The notes under the pieces were generated by a model, which saw only the letters and a list, made by a program, of their open reading frames with translations, made no database searches and was not told where the DNA came from. Shown here one piece after another: positions 17,366 through 25,659 of a stretch of 64,000 bases of DNA (the first letter of the stretch is position 1; the number at the start of each line of letters is the position of its first letter). The stretch is taken from contig JBBDMX010000093.1 in NCBI GenBank assembly GCA_040878035.1, forward strand, positions 1 to 64,000. Direction: 5' to 3'. Made by a program: the position numbers and the translations under genes. Origin of the DNA: JBBDMX01 sp040878035 (lineage in GTDB: Bacteria; Planctomycetota; Phycisphaerae; Phycisphaerales; Phycisphaeraceae).

Positions 17366-18129
17366 CTCCCCTCATCGCCTTCAACACCGCCAATCTGGTC
17401 GCGCGCGTCAGCGGATACCGATTCCAACTCTCCAACTGGGGCGAGCAACACGTCAAGACCGTGGCGCAGACCGACGAGAAGGAGTTCGCCGCGATCTGCC
17501 GGGAGATTGCCCACTGCGGCTACACCGCCGTCGAGTTGTGGGTGGCCCACGTGGACCCGGAGCGGATGACCGAGCAGCGCGCCGCGACCTATCGCGCCAC
17601 GCTGGCGGAGTTCGGCCTGGCACCAGTCGCCCTGGCCGGTGGGCTTGACCAGGGAACCGCGCGCGTGTGCACGAGCCTGGGCATACCCGCGGTGGCCGGC
17701 GGCCTGCATCAGCCCACGAAGACGGCCATTCGCGACCTGTCACGCCAGACGGGCATCCGCGTCTATCACGAGAATCATCCGGAGAAAACGGTCGAGGAGA
17801 TCCGTCAGAAGATCGACTACGGCGCCGACGGCCTGGGCATCGCCGTGGATACCGGCTGGATGGGCACGCAGGGCATGGATGTGCCCGCTGCCATTCGCGA
17901 ACTGGGTACGCTGGTTCGGCACGTTCATGTGAAAGACGTCGCGGCGCCCGGCGGACATCACACCGTCAAACTCGGCGACGGCTGCGTGAATATCCCCGGC
18001 GTGATCCGCGAGCTCAAAGCCATCGGCTACAGCGGCGCCCTGAGCTGGGAGGACGAGCCGGAAGAGCGCAACCCCTTCGACATCGCCTGTGAAATGCGTC
18101 TGTACCTGACCAAGCTTTGGAACGCCTGA
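17362..18129 (+). CDS. Sugar phosphate isomerase/epimerase-like TIM barrel (AP endonuclease 2 family)
   Basis: 255 residues of the xylose-isomerase-like TIM barrel family. CGYTAVELW near residue 50, VYHENHPEK (about 134-142), GIAVDTGWM, VRHVHVKDV (metal His) and YSGALSWEDEPE (terminal Glu ligand) are the expected metal-site strands. Members act as keto-sugar epimerases, inosose dehydratases or 3-keto-glycoside lyases. ATGA overlap with the PTE-like gene, AGAGG upstream. Followed by two Gfo/Idh genes, a combination that suggests oxidation at C3 followed by isomerisation or elimination. Confidence 0.82.
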   Translation: MTPLIAFNTANLVARVSGYRFQLSNWGEQHVKTVAQTDEKEFAAICREIAHCGYTAVELWVAHVDPERMTEQRAATYRATLAEFGLAPVALAGGLDQGTARVCTSLGIPAVAGGLHQPTKTAIRDLSRQTGIRVYHENHPEKTVEEIRQKIDYGADGLGIAVDTGWMGTQGMDVPAAIRELGTLVRHVHVKDVAAPGGHHTVKLGDGCVNIPGVIRELKAIGYSGALSWEDEPEERNPFDIACEMRLYLTKLWNA

Positions 18130-18147
18130 CCCAACAAGGAATCAACG

Positions 18148-19233
18148 ATGAGCAAGTTCAAGATCGCGGGAGTCAACTTTGATCACATGCACATGGGTGA
18201 TCTGCTCCGTAGAGCCAAGGACCATCCGGACGTTGAAGTGGTGGGCGTCAGCGATGAGCAGCCCCAGCGCGTCATGCCCGTGCTCAAGCAGATCGGTCTG
18301 CCCGAGTCGTTGTTCGTGGCGGATTACCGGCAGTTGCTCGAATCGACCAGGCCGGACATGGTGATTCTCTGCCCATCCACCGCGCAGCATGCCCAGTGGA
18401 CGGAAAAGGTCGCGCCCTTTGGCGCGCACGTTTTCATGGAGAAGCCGTTCTCGGCGACACTCCCTGATGCCGACCGCATGATCGCGGCACTGGCCAAGAC
18501 CGGCAAGCAGTTGATCATCAACTGGCCGCTGCGCTGGTACCCCTCGCACGTGACCGCCAAGCGGCTCGTGGATGAAGGCGTGATCGGCGACCTGCTCCAG
18601 GTCCACTACTACGACGGCAACCGCGGGCCATTGCGTCACGTCGCCGACAAGATCGTGGTGCCCGAGGCCGTCGCCAATACGCATAAGGCGCAGAGCTGGT
18701 GGTACAAGAAAGAATTCGGCGGCGGCAGCCTGCTGGACTACCTGGGTTACGGCGTGACCCTGGGCACGTGGTACATGAACGGCCGCGCCCCCGTCGAGGT
18801 CACCACCATGGTCGATCGGCCAGAAGGCCTGGAAGTCGACGAACACAGCATCACCATCTGCCGCTACGACATTCCCAACAGCGGGCTAAGCAAGTTTGAG
18901 ACACGCTGGGGCGCTTTTAGCGATCCGTGGAAGAATCAGCCGCAGCCCAAGTGCGGCTTCGTCCTCGTCGGCCGCAAGGGCACGATCAGCAGCTACGACT
19001 ACGAATCGACGATCCGCGTGCAGACCGATCCCGAACAGCCCGCCGCGGAAGTGACGGTGGACAAGCTCGCGGCGCCCGACGACGGGCCGATCAACTATGT
19101 CGTGGACCGCTTGCGCTCCGGGCAGCCGATCGACGGGCCGCTGTCGCCCAAGATCGCCCGCATCGGCCAGCAGATCGTCGACTCGGCCGTAAAGAGCGCC
19201 GCGGAGAAGCGCACCGTCGCATTGGTGAAGTAA
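18148..19233 (+). CDS. Gfo/Idh/MocA-family oxidoreductase, first of a tandem pair
   Basis: 361 residues. N-terminal Rossmann domain with an atypical first loop (AGVNFDHMHMGD instead of GxGxxG), EKPFSAT motif near residue 94, GGGSLLDYLGYG in the position of GGxxxDxGxH, without the usual His. AAGGA precedes ATG 18148. Loss of a clear dinucleotide glycine loop and of the conserved His makes the catalytic activity uncertain, although the fold is clear. Eighth gene of the operon. Confidence 0.78.
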   Translation: MSKFKIAGVNFDHMHMGDLLRRAKDHPDVEVVGVSDEQPQRVMPVLKQIGLPESLFVADYRQLLESTRPDMVILCPSTAQHAQWTEKVAPFGAHVFMEKPFSATLPDADRMIAALAKTGKQLIINWPLRWYPSHVTAKRLVDEGVIGDLLQVHYYDGNRGPLRHVADKIVVPEAVANTHKAQSWWYKKEFGGGSLLDYLGYGVTLGTWYMNGRAPVEVTTMVDRPEGLEVDEHSITICRYDIPNSGLSKFETRWGAFSDPWKNQPQPKCGFVLVGRKGTISSYDYESTIRVQTDPEQPAAEVTVDKLAAPDDGPINYVVDRLRSGQPIDGPLSPKIARIGQQIVDSAVKSAAEKRTVALVK

Positions 19234-19272
19234 ACACGCCCTCTTTTCGCAGCATTCAGAAGGATTTCCTCC

Positions 19273-20406
19273 ATGGCTAAGAAGCGAAAGTACAACGACA
19301 TGTCCGAAGGCAAGGCCGCGCTCGTCGCCGCGCCCAAACTGGCCTACGAACCGCCCAAGCCGCGACGTTATCACCCGCCCATCGGCTTGATCGGCTGCGG
19401 CGGCATCAGCGCCGCGCACCTGGCCGCCTATCGCGACATGGGGTTGAACGTCGTGGCCCTGTGCGATCTGATGCCCGACCGCGTCGAGTCGCGCCGCAAG
19501 GAGTTTTTCCCCCAGGCACAGACCTACACCGACTACCAGGAACTGCTCAAGCGCGACGACATCCAAGTCGTGGACATCGCCACGCACCCGCAGGATCGCG
19601 ACTATCTGATCCCCGCGGCTCTTAAGGCCCACAAGCACGTCCTGAGCCAGAAGCCCTTTGTGCTGGACCTGGACAAGGGCCGGCGCTTCGCCGAACTGGC
19701 GGACAAGCAGGGCGTCACCCTGGCGATCAACCAGAATGGACGCTGGTCCCCGCATTGGTCGTGGGTGCGTCAGGCGATTCACAAGGGCCTCATCGGCGAG
19801 GTCGGGGCCGTGCATATGAACTGCCACTGGTCGCACGAATGGATTGCCGACACGCACTTCAACCGGGTCCATCACATCGTGCTCTACGACTACGGCATTC
19901 ACTGGTTTGATGCCCTGGCATCCTTCATGCCCGGCCGCACGGCTCAGCGTGTGACGGCCAATCTCAGCTACGCCAAGGGGCAACGCGCCAAGCCCCCGCT
20001 GCTGGGCCAGGCGATCGTCGAGTTTGACACGGGCCACGCCAGCCTCGTTTTCGACGGCGCGGCGAACTTCGGCGCCAAGGACGATGGCTATGTGATCGGC
20101 AGCAAGGGAACCCTGCGCTACGATGGGCCCGGCTTGGCCGAGCATCAGGTGGAACTGATCACCAAAAAGGGCAAGGCCATACCGGAGTTGAAGGGCGCCT
20201 GGTTCCGCCAGGGGTTCATGGGTAGCATGGGCGAATTGCTCTGCGCCATCGAGCAGAAGCGTACGCCTCTGAACAATCCACTGGACAACCTCCGCGGCCT
20301 GGCGATCTGCTTCGCAGCGGTAGTCAGCGGCGAAACCGGCAAGCCGCAAGTCGTAGGCAAGGTTCGTAAGGCCCCGCTCAAGACCTGCATGGTCGCGCCC
20401 AAGTGA
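19273..20406 (+). CDS. Gfo/Idh/MocA-family oxidoreductase, second of a tandem pair
   Basis: 377 residues. A basic 36-residue N-terminal extension precedes GLIGCGGISAAH, the NAD(P) loop. QKPFVL replaces the common EKPxx, and HHIVLYDYGIHWFD carries the Asp/His pair. The extension has no Tat or Sec signal and no membrane segment. AAGGA lies 8 bases before ATG. As last gene of the operon it probably oxidises or reduces the same carbohydrate as its partner, which seems to lack some catalytic residues; a heteromeric enzyme is possible. Confidence 0.83.
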   Translation: MAKKRKYNDMSEGKAALVAAPKLAYEPPKPRRYHPPIGLIGCGGISAAHLAAYRDMGLNVVALCDLMPDRVESRRKEFFPQAQTYTDYQELLKRDDIQVVDIATHPQDRDYLIPAALKAHKHVLSQKPFVLDLDKGRRFAELADKQGVTLAINQNGRWSPHWSWVRQAIHKGLIGEVGAVHMNCHWSHEWIADTHFNRVHHIVLYDYGIHWFDALASFMPGRTAQRVTANLSYAKGQRAKPPLLGQAIVEFDTGHASLVFDGAANFGAKDDGYVIGSKGTLRYDGPGLAEHQVELITKKGKAIPELKGAWFRQGFMGSMGELLCAIEQKRTPLNNPLDNLRGLAICFAAVVSGETGKPQVVGKVRKAPLKTCMVAPK

Positions 20407-20436
20407 TGTGAACCCTGCAAGACCGTCCCGTGGTAG

Positions 20437-20532
20437 TTCTCATCAGAGCCGCGCGGCGTAAGCCCGCGGGTGCTTCTCATCAGAGCCGCGCGGCGTAAGC
20501 CCGCGGTACTTCTCATCTGAACCGCGCGGGTG
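20437..20532. repeat. 33-bp direct repeats containing a 10-bp palindrome
   Basis: Units start TTCTCATCAGAGCC and end GTAAGCCCGCGG; copies lie at 20437-20469 and 20474-20506 (identical), with a degenerate third from 20510. Each contains the perfect palindrome GCCGCGCGGC. Located just after the last Gfo/Idh stop. Confidence 0.8.
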
Positions 20533-20603
20533 CACGAATGACAGCGTAGGCGGGACCTGGTTGGCGGTTCTGGAGCTCAAGGGGCCGCCATTCCTCAGCC
20601 CAG

Positions 20604-20622
20604 CCCAGCCCAGCGGGCTGGG
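20604..20622. terminator. Possible bidirectional hairpin terminator
   Basis: CCCAGCCC-AGC-GGGCTGGG, a perfect 8-bp GC-rich stem with a 3-base loop, between two convergent genes. It lacks a T-run on either side, so a Rho-independent role is only possible. Confidence 0.3.
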
Positions 20623-20990
20623 AGGGCAGTCCTGACGAGAACCCCAGCCCCAACGGGGCGAGATACGAAGAGCAAAGGCCTGTTTCTTCCCCAATGCTTC
20701 ATCACAGATAACGACGCCCGCCCCCCTCGTCTGCTCCTTGTCTGCTCAACGCGGATGAGAAGATGCCTTTCACTTGTCAAAGAACCACTACCGACTTGGC
20801 GAACACTCAAGCACAAGTCTGACCGTTTCGTCTCTCCCCTCTGGGCCTCCCTTTCTCCTGTTCTCCTTCCAAGGGCAATTTCCGAGGGCAATTCCGGATA
20901 TCTGGACACGTCCGGGGTGTCAGCCCCCCCCTCCCCTCCCCCCCCGGTGTCATCTTTTGATTTCTCCTTATTCCTCCGGGACTTAGCGAA

Positions 20991-21118
20991 TGTCAGTCCC
21001 CATGTCAGTGGCGTGTCAGGCTGACATTCCGGACAATCCGGTCGGTCATTTGTAATCCATTTATTAAACATCGCTTGCATCACCAATCGCAAGATTATGA
21101 AAATGTCAGGGGCTGACA
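20991..21118. repeat. TGTCAG palindrome cluster
   Basis: TGTCAG at 20991 and 21003; TGTCAG-G-CTGACA at 21014-21026; TGTCAG-GGG-CTGACA at 21104-21118. A further single TGTCAG lies at 20918. Function unknown. Confidence 0.6.
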
Positions 21119-21427
21119 AATAATCTGGGGAAACCTGGTGGCCGGGCACCAAAGGCCCATGGCATCTGAACTGTCCGTAACAAAACGCAGCGGTCGTATT
21201 GCCTTGGTGTCTTGTGCTGGCAAGCATGGGAGAAAAACGCCTCGGCAACAAAGGAACTGCCTCCTCCTTCTCCGGGTGCACTGATCCGAAAATGCCTCCC
21301 TGTATCAATGGACGGGGAGTGGTGGTTCGTTCACATTATATTGTACCACCTTCGTCATAACAGTCAAGGGCCATGTAGACCGCACGGGGAACCCGCGAGT
21401 TCCTTGTTCCGAGGCGCAACCACCGAA

Positions 21428-23557
21428 TCAGAAGAGTGACATCTGGGCCTCCACACAGACAGTGGGTGCTGGCGCGAAGGCGCCGTCCTCCAATGCCCGC
21501 TCGACCAGTTCATCGAGAGCGCCAACGTTGCCGCCGGGCTCGGTGGCGCATAGGAGTTGCCCCACGAGCGTGATGCGGCGGTCGTTGCGGGAGAGTACGA
21601 ACCCCGCATTCGCCAAGCGGTACAGTTTTGCCCGCGCGCGCTCGAGGGCATCGGCAGGATCGCAAATCGGCCCGTCCGCAGGCGCTCGCTTGCGGCAGAC
21701 GAGAATTATGTCAAGTTGGATCGGCTCTTTCGCCTGAAATTTGGGCGTGGCGACCGACATCTCGGCCTTCACAGGATGGGCGTTCACGAAGCGGAACCCC
21801 GCGCCCCAAACGGCGGTAGCCAGCGACCGCCACCCCTCGGGCCGTGAGTGGTGGTACGTGAAGACGAGCAGGCCGTCGTCGCGCATCACACGGTGGCACT
21901 CGGTGAATACGGCGCGCAGCTTGTGAGCGAACTGGTCGGCGTCGGCGTCCTGAACTTCACCTTGCTGGCGCGTCGAGGCGCTGCGCGAGCGGGAATCAGT
22001 CCCGCCGCCCAGCAGTTGCCAAGCGTAAAAAAAATCAGCGAGTTCGGAGTAGTGGACGTTGTCGAAGAAAGGCGGGTCGGTAGCGACGATATCGACCGAC
22101 CTGTCGGGAAGACCCGTGAGTGCGGAATCGCCCGTCGACAAATAGATGCCTCGCTGTGAAAACGCACCGTCCGTCGGCCATTCGGGTTCGACGCGACCCG
22201 TGAAGGACGGTGAACAGACCCTGGCGGGCGAGGACGAGACATTCAACTCAGTTGGCGCTTCGCGGTATTCGATGGCGCGGAGCAACCGGCTTCGCAGGAG
22301 ATTCGAGAACCCACCAGAACTCTTGGGCGTACCCCAGACGTTCGCCTCGATCGGCATTCGCTCAGGCTTGAGGATGTGGTGCGAGAACATGTGGCGCACG
22401 GCACCGGTTCCCTCGCCCTTGTAGGATGCGAAGAGGTTGTTGAACTCCAGCGCGCCGGAGAAGAGCGTAAGTAATGCGTCCCGGGCTTCTGCATCGTCGA
22501 GATTGAGGATCGCGCACCGTAGCCAGCCGAGCGCAAGCAGTTGGCGGTCATTGAAAAAGTCCGCCCAGCAGCGGAAGTTATAGTTCATCGCCTGCCGGGT
22601 GTTGTGCCCGTCGGTCAGGCAGAGCGACGGAAGCGTTAACCGTCCTGCGTTCAACTCAGCGCTCAACGTCTCGCTGCATCGGCGATAGAACGCCAGGTCG
22701 TCGTCGGTAACGGACAGATACTCCTTTCGGCCATCACTGCGCAGGACGAGCTTGCCGAAGAGCCGAAAGCGAGGGCGTGAATCGCCGATCGCCTTGAGGA
22801 TAGTGAAGCTGGACTTGCACCCCGTGCATGTTGCCTTCGCGCCGGACGCGTTTCCCTTCGTCGCGTCGAAATGGAAGCCGCACGCACCGCAGGTCACATT
22901 GTCCGGCAACCGCGTGATCTGGAAGATGTCGGCGCATGCGGGGCAGCGAACCTGAACGTGGGTTTTGCGCTTCGGGTGCGCGTTCCGCGCGACGATGTGC
23001 GAGGGGAACAGATCCACCGTCGTTGAGCAATCCGGGCACTGGGCCTGCATGACCCAGAAGTAGTAGAGCACTTCGGAGGGGAGTCCGCGGCGGTCGCACG
23101 TCTGATACAGTGCGCGGATGCGTTGTTCGACGTGCTCGGCTAGTTCATCGTACGCAGCCAAAATTCGGCGTCGGTCGAGCGGGCCCATCGCCGTGCGGAC
23201 GGAGCGAACGGCCACGGGGTTGATATCGCGCCCGAGTGCCGTCATGCCGAGCTTGTGCGCCTCGCCAATCGTTGTGCCGGACCCCATGAACGGGTCGAGA
23301 ACTGTGACGTTCGCGAGGTGGTGCTGCTGGAAAAACAACGTGCGCAGCTCGGCGTCGGGCGGCAGGATAGCCCCGAGCAGCAGCCCACGGAACACGGAGC
23401 CGAGGCGCTGCGCCCACCACTTGTGGACGTGGTAGACTGGTCGATGAATCTCTTTGCGCCAGCTCTCGCGCTCGGCCAGTTCCGACAGGAACTCGAAAGC
23501 GAAAACGTCCGCCTCGATAATGCGGGCATCAAGTGTTTTCGTCGTCGGATTCGTCAT
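21428..23557 (-). CDS. DNA methyltransferase with zinc-ribbon insert (DUF1156-like)
   Basis: 709 residues. AdoMet motif I is LDPFMGSGTT (87-96) and the catalytic motif IV is DPPF (494-497), so it is an amino-methyltransferase (N6-adenine or N4-cytosine). Motif I precedes motif IV by about 400 residues, although DPFxGSGTT is the form usual in beta-class enzymes where the order is reversed; the insert would hold target recognition. It contains four CxxC pairs (C174/177, C205/208, C223/226, C244/247), a probable double zinc ribbon. The gene overlaps the endonuclease gene by 29 bases, as in a type II restriction-modification pair. Specificity unknown. Confidence 0.83.
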   Translation of the reverse strand: MTNPTTKTLDARIIEADVFAFEFLSELAERESWRKEIHRPVYHVHKWWAQRLGSVFRGLLLGAILPPDAELRTLFFQQHHLANVTVLDPFMGSGTTIGEAHKLGMTALGRDINPVAVRSVRTAMGPLDRRRILAAYDELAEHVEQRIRALYQTCDRRGLPSEVLYYFWVMQAQCPDCSTTVDLFPSHIVARNAHPKRKTHVQVRCPACADIFQITRLPDNVTCGACGFHFDATKGNASGAKATCTGCKSSFTILKAIGDSRPRFRLFGKLVLRSDGRKEYLSVTDDDLAFYRRCSETLSAELNAGRLTLPSLCLTDGHNTRQAMNYNFRCWADFFNDRQLLALGWLRCAILNLDDAEARDALLTLFSGALEFNNLFASYKGEGTGAVRHMFSHHILKPERMPIEANVWGTPKSSGGFSNLLRSRLLRAIEYREAPTELNVSSSPARVCSPSFTGRVEPEWPTDGAFSQRGIYLSTGDSALTGLPDRSVDIVATDPPFFDNVHYSELADFFYAWQLLGGGTDSRSRSASTRQQGEVQDADADQFAHKLRAVFTECHRVMRDDGLLVFTYHHSRPEGWRSLATAVWGAGFRFVNAHPVKAEMSVATPKFQAKEPIQLDIILVCRKRAPADGPICDPADALERARAKLYRLANAGFVLSRNDRRITLVGQLLCATEPGGNVGALDELVERALEDGAFAPAPTVCVEAQMSLF

Positions 23558-24341
23558 CGGCGACTTCGACCTTTCCGGATTCGAGACTCTTCATGGATAC
23601 CTTGCCCGTCGGTGCGCCCTTCACACGCCACGCCGTGAAACGATGCTCCTTGCCTGCGGTCGGATTGTTGATCAGCTTGGGAGAAAGGTTGTCGGTGGGC
23701 CGGTCGTACGTGTAGCCGACGACCAGCCGCGCGCATTCGCGCCTGCAAAGATCCCCGACTTTCGCGAGGCCAGATACGCTCATCTCGGACGGTAGGATGA
23801 GCGTTTGTCGGTGGGCGAGCCCGTCGGCGAGGTGGAACGGCGTCGGGACGACGTACATCCGTCGCGCGCGGATCAGGATGTCGCCGTAGCTGCCAAAGCC
23901 TTTAACGCTTTTGTTCCGCCGGTGCGGCTCGCGGTCAGCATTCAACAAATCGCCGTGACAGATCACCAGATCAAGAACCGGATACGTGTCTCCGTCCGGC
24001 TGCTTCGGATAGCGGCCGAAGACATAGTAGATGGTCCGCCCGTTATGGTGCCCGGTTGGTAACTGGCTGTTGCTGTCGAAGCTCGCTTCACGTCCCGGAT
24101 AGGCGAGGCCCTTCGCCTCGAACCCGTCGGTATGTGCGACCAATCGGAAATCGGGATAGCTGTTCCGACCCCCGGTCTCAATGTGCTCGCCTAAGGCTTC
24201 GAGCCGATCGTGGAACCAGTTCTGAAAATGAAACTCCTTGTCTGACGTGCTGACCCGCCTGATCATTACGCCGTCGCCGATCGCCTTCACGCACTGCGTG
24301 AACGCTCGCACCGGAATGGAGAGCGATGAATCAGTAGGCAT
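23529..24341 (-). CDS. Putative PD-(D/E)XK restriction endonuclease
   Basis: 270 residues. YPDF (62-65) and FEAK (74-77) are spaced like the PD...(D/E)xK nuclease core, with P63-D64, E75 and K77 as metal and catalytic residues. The flanks (SYPDFRL, GFEAKGL, NSQLPTG, GRTIYYVFGRYP) read as a compact nuclease domain. It overlaps the methyltransferase gene and is transcribed first, with GAGGA before ATG and a TACAAT-like -10 word further upstream. A type II restriction enzyme is the simplest reading. Without the methyltransferase next door, confidence in the nuclease call would be lower. The C-terminus is highly acidic. Confidence 0.68.
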   Translation of the reverse strand: MPTDSSLSIPVRAFTQCVKAIGDGVMIRRVSTSDKEFHFQNWFHDRLEALGEHIETGGRNSYPDFRLVAHTDGFEAKGLAYPGREASFDSNSQLPTGHHNGRTIYYVFGRYPKQPDGDTYPVLDLVICHGDLLNADREPHRRNKSVKGFGSYGDILIRARRMYVVPTPFHLADGLAHRQTLILPSEMSVSGLAKVGDLCRRECARLVVGYTYDRPTDNLSPKLINNPTAGKEHRFTAWRVKGAPTGKVSMKSLESGKVEVADDESDDENT

Positions 24342-24588
24342 TCCGTGATCCTCAGTAAAATCGCGTTCTTATTGTACGAACTGTCTTGGCTCGCTGCCGA
24401 TGCCATGCTCGCCCTCTCCATCCGCCGCTGCGCCGCTTCGACCTTTTGACGGGCTCAGGGTCGCTTCGAGCCGGGGTTAAGAAAAGGGCTCAGGAGTCAT
24501 CGTTGAGCATCGGGCCTATGGCTCTTGTGCAGTCCGCAGGATGACGCCAGACCCGGTTTCACGTAGGGATGCCGACATGCGCGCCAAG

Positions 24589-24996
24589 TTATCCTGGCGG
24601 GGATGCTTCCGGCGGTGGCGCGGGGCGGGAGAGGATGAAGATCAAGGCGGCAACGCCGATGAGCCCCAGCAGGATATTGAACCAGGGCGCGGCCTGAAAG
24701 CAGACGATGGTCAGCGTGAAACTGGCGATGATGATCAGGGCCGCGGCGAACTTGGGGCCGGGCCGGATGGCGCGGTGCTCACGCCAATGGTGCAGCATCG
24801 GCCCAAAGTGGCGCTGCGACCGCAGCCAGTGGTGCAGGCGTGGCGACGCTTTCGAAAAGCACACGGCCGCCAGCAGCACAAACGGCGTCGTCGGCAGCAG
24901 CGGCAAGGCCATCCCCAACACCGCCAGGCCTAACGACAGCGTGCCCACCACGATCAACAGTGTCCGTCCTATCCGGGATGCGAACATCGTGAGCAT
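24589..24996 (-). CDS. DUF454 (YbaN-like) inner-membrane protein
   Basis: 135 residues. Matches the small YbaN/DUF454 family: N-terminal membrane hairpin around LLIVVGTLSLGLAVLGMALPLLPTTPFVLLAAVCFSKASPRLHHWL, with the signature LPLLPTTPF, then a basic loop (HWREHRAIRP) and two further helices ending near residue 123. Function of the family is not known. Short proline-rich C-terminus (APPPEASPPG). It stands alone, upstream of the restriction-modification promoter region. Confidence 0.85.
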   Translation of the reverse strand: MLTMFASRIGRTLLIVVGTLSLGLAVLGMALPLLPTTPFVLLAAVCFSKASPRLHHWLRSQRHFGPMLHHWREHRAIRPGPKFAAALIIIASFTLTIVCFQAAPWFNILLGLIGVAALIFILSRPAPPPEASPPG

Positions 24997-25659
24997 GTTA
25001 GCCCGAAAGATTCACCGCAGAGGTCGCGGAGGACGCAGAGGAAGCCAATCATTTCAGAACAATAACTTCGGGCGCTACTGGCGGACTTCCAACCCTCCCA
25101 GGAAACACACCGCGAAAACCAAGTCATGTCAGTTGGACCGTGAACGTGACGGGGCAACGACCGGGGGCTAAGCCGTCCCTGACCCCGGAAGTTTGCCGCG
25201 ACGCGCGGCGTCCGTGCGCGTGGCCGACAACTTCCGCACCATTCGCCGATGCGCCGCCGCTGGGTTATCCGCAGCGACGCTGCGCTGCCCTACTGACTTT
25301 GAACCTCGCACGCCGCGCTTCGCGTCCAATTAAAAAGGCCCGGCCGGCCGAAGCCATGCCGAGCCCTTCCGGGGGCAAAGTTGATCTATCCATGAGTATA
25401 TCGGCAAAACACCCAAAGTCACGACACAACGCCATCCGATAACAGGCAATTGAGACCTTTGATTAACCACCAAGACACCAAGGACACCAAGAAGAGGCAG
25501 GAAGAACATCACGAAGACAGGAAGACACGAAGGAAGATCCCAATATCCGCATTGGCATGCCGGGGTTCCGATTGCTGCGGTTGCTGTCCTCTGACCCCGG
25601 ACCCCGGACCCCGCACCCCGCACCCCGCACCCCAGTCCTCTGCCCTCTGACCTCTGACC
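24997..25659. other. 663-bp non-coding spacer with simple repeats
   Basis: No supported gene or RNA. It contains a purine-rich GCAGAGG...GGACGCAGAGG stretch (about 25017-25045), a copy of the AACCACCAAGACACCAAG family (about 25464-25545, also found at 51291), and a short tandem run of CCCCGGA/CCCCGCA words (about 25593-25632) just before the DUF6785 stop codon. Confidence 0.6.

Larger units (their letters stand above)
20407..21427. other. 1-kb non-coding, repeat-rich spacer between convergent genes
   Basis: No credible gene. From left to right it holds direct repeats with a GCCGCGCGGC palindrome (20437-20532), a CCCAGCCC/GGGCTGGG hairpin (20604-20622), AGCCCCAACGGGGCGAG (about 20645-20661), a pyrimidine-rich stretch (20840-20960), several TGTCAG boxes (20918-21118), and a less GC-rich segment to the methyltransferase stop. 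A 237-codon minus-strand frame (20595-21308) is low in complexity and unlike any family I recognise. Confidence 0.7.

Noticed and set aside
20437..20532. Possible CRISPR array
   Set aside because: Repeats are separated by only 4 bases and just two are intact; no unique spacers and no cas genes.
20595..21308. 237-codon minus-strand frame in the spacer
   Set aside because: Low complexity, crosses repeats and hairpins, no domain, no ribosome-binding site; kept only as spacer.
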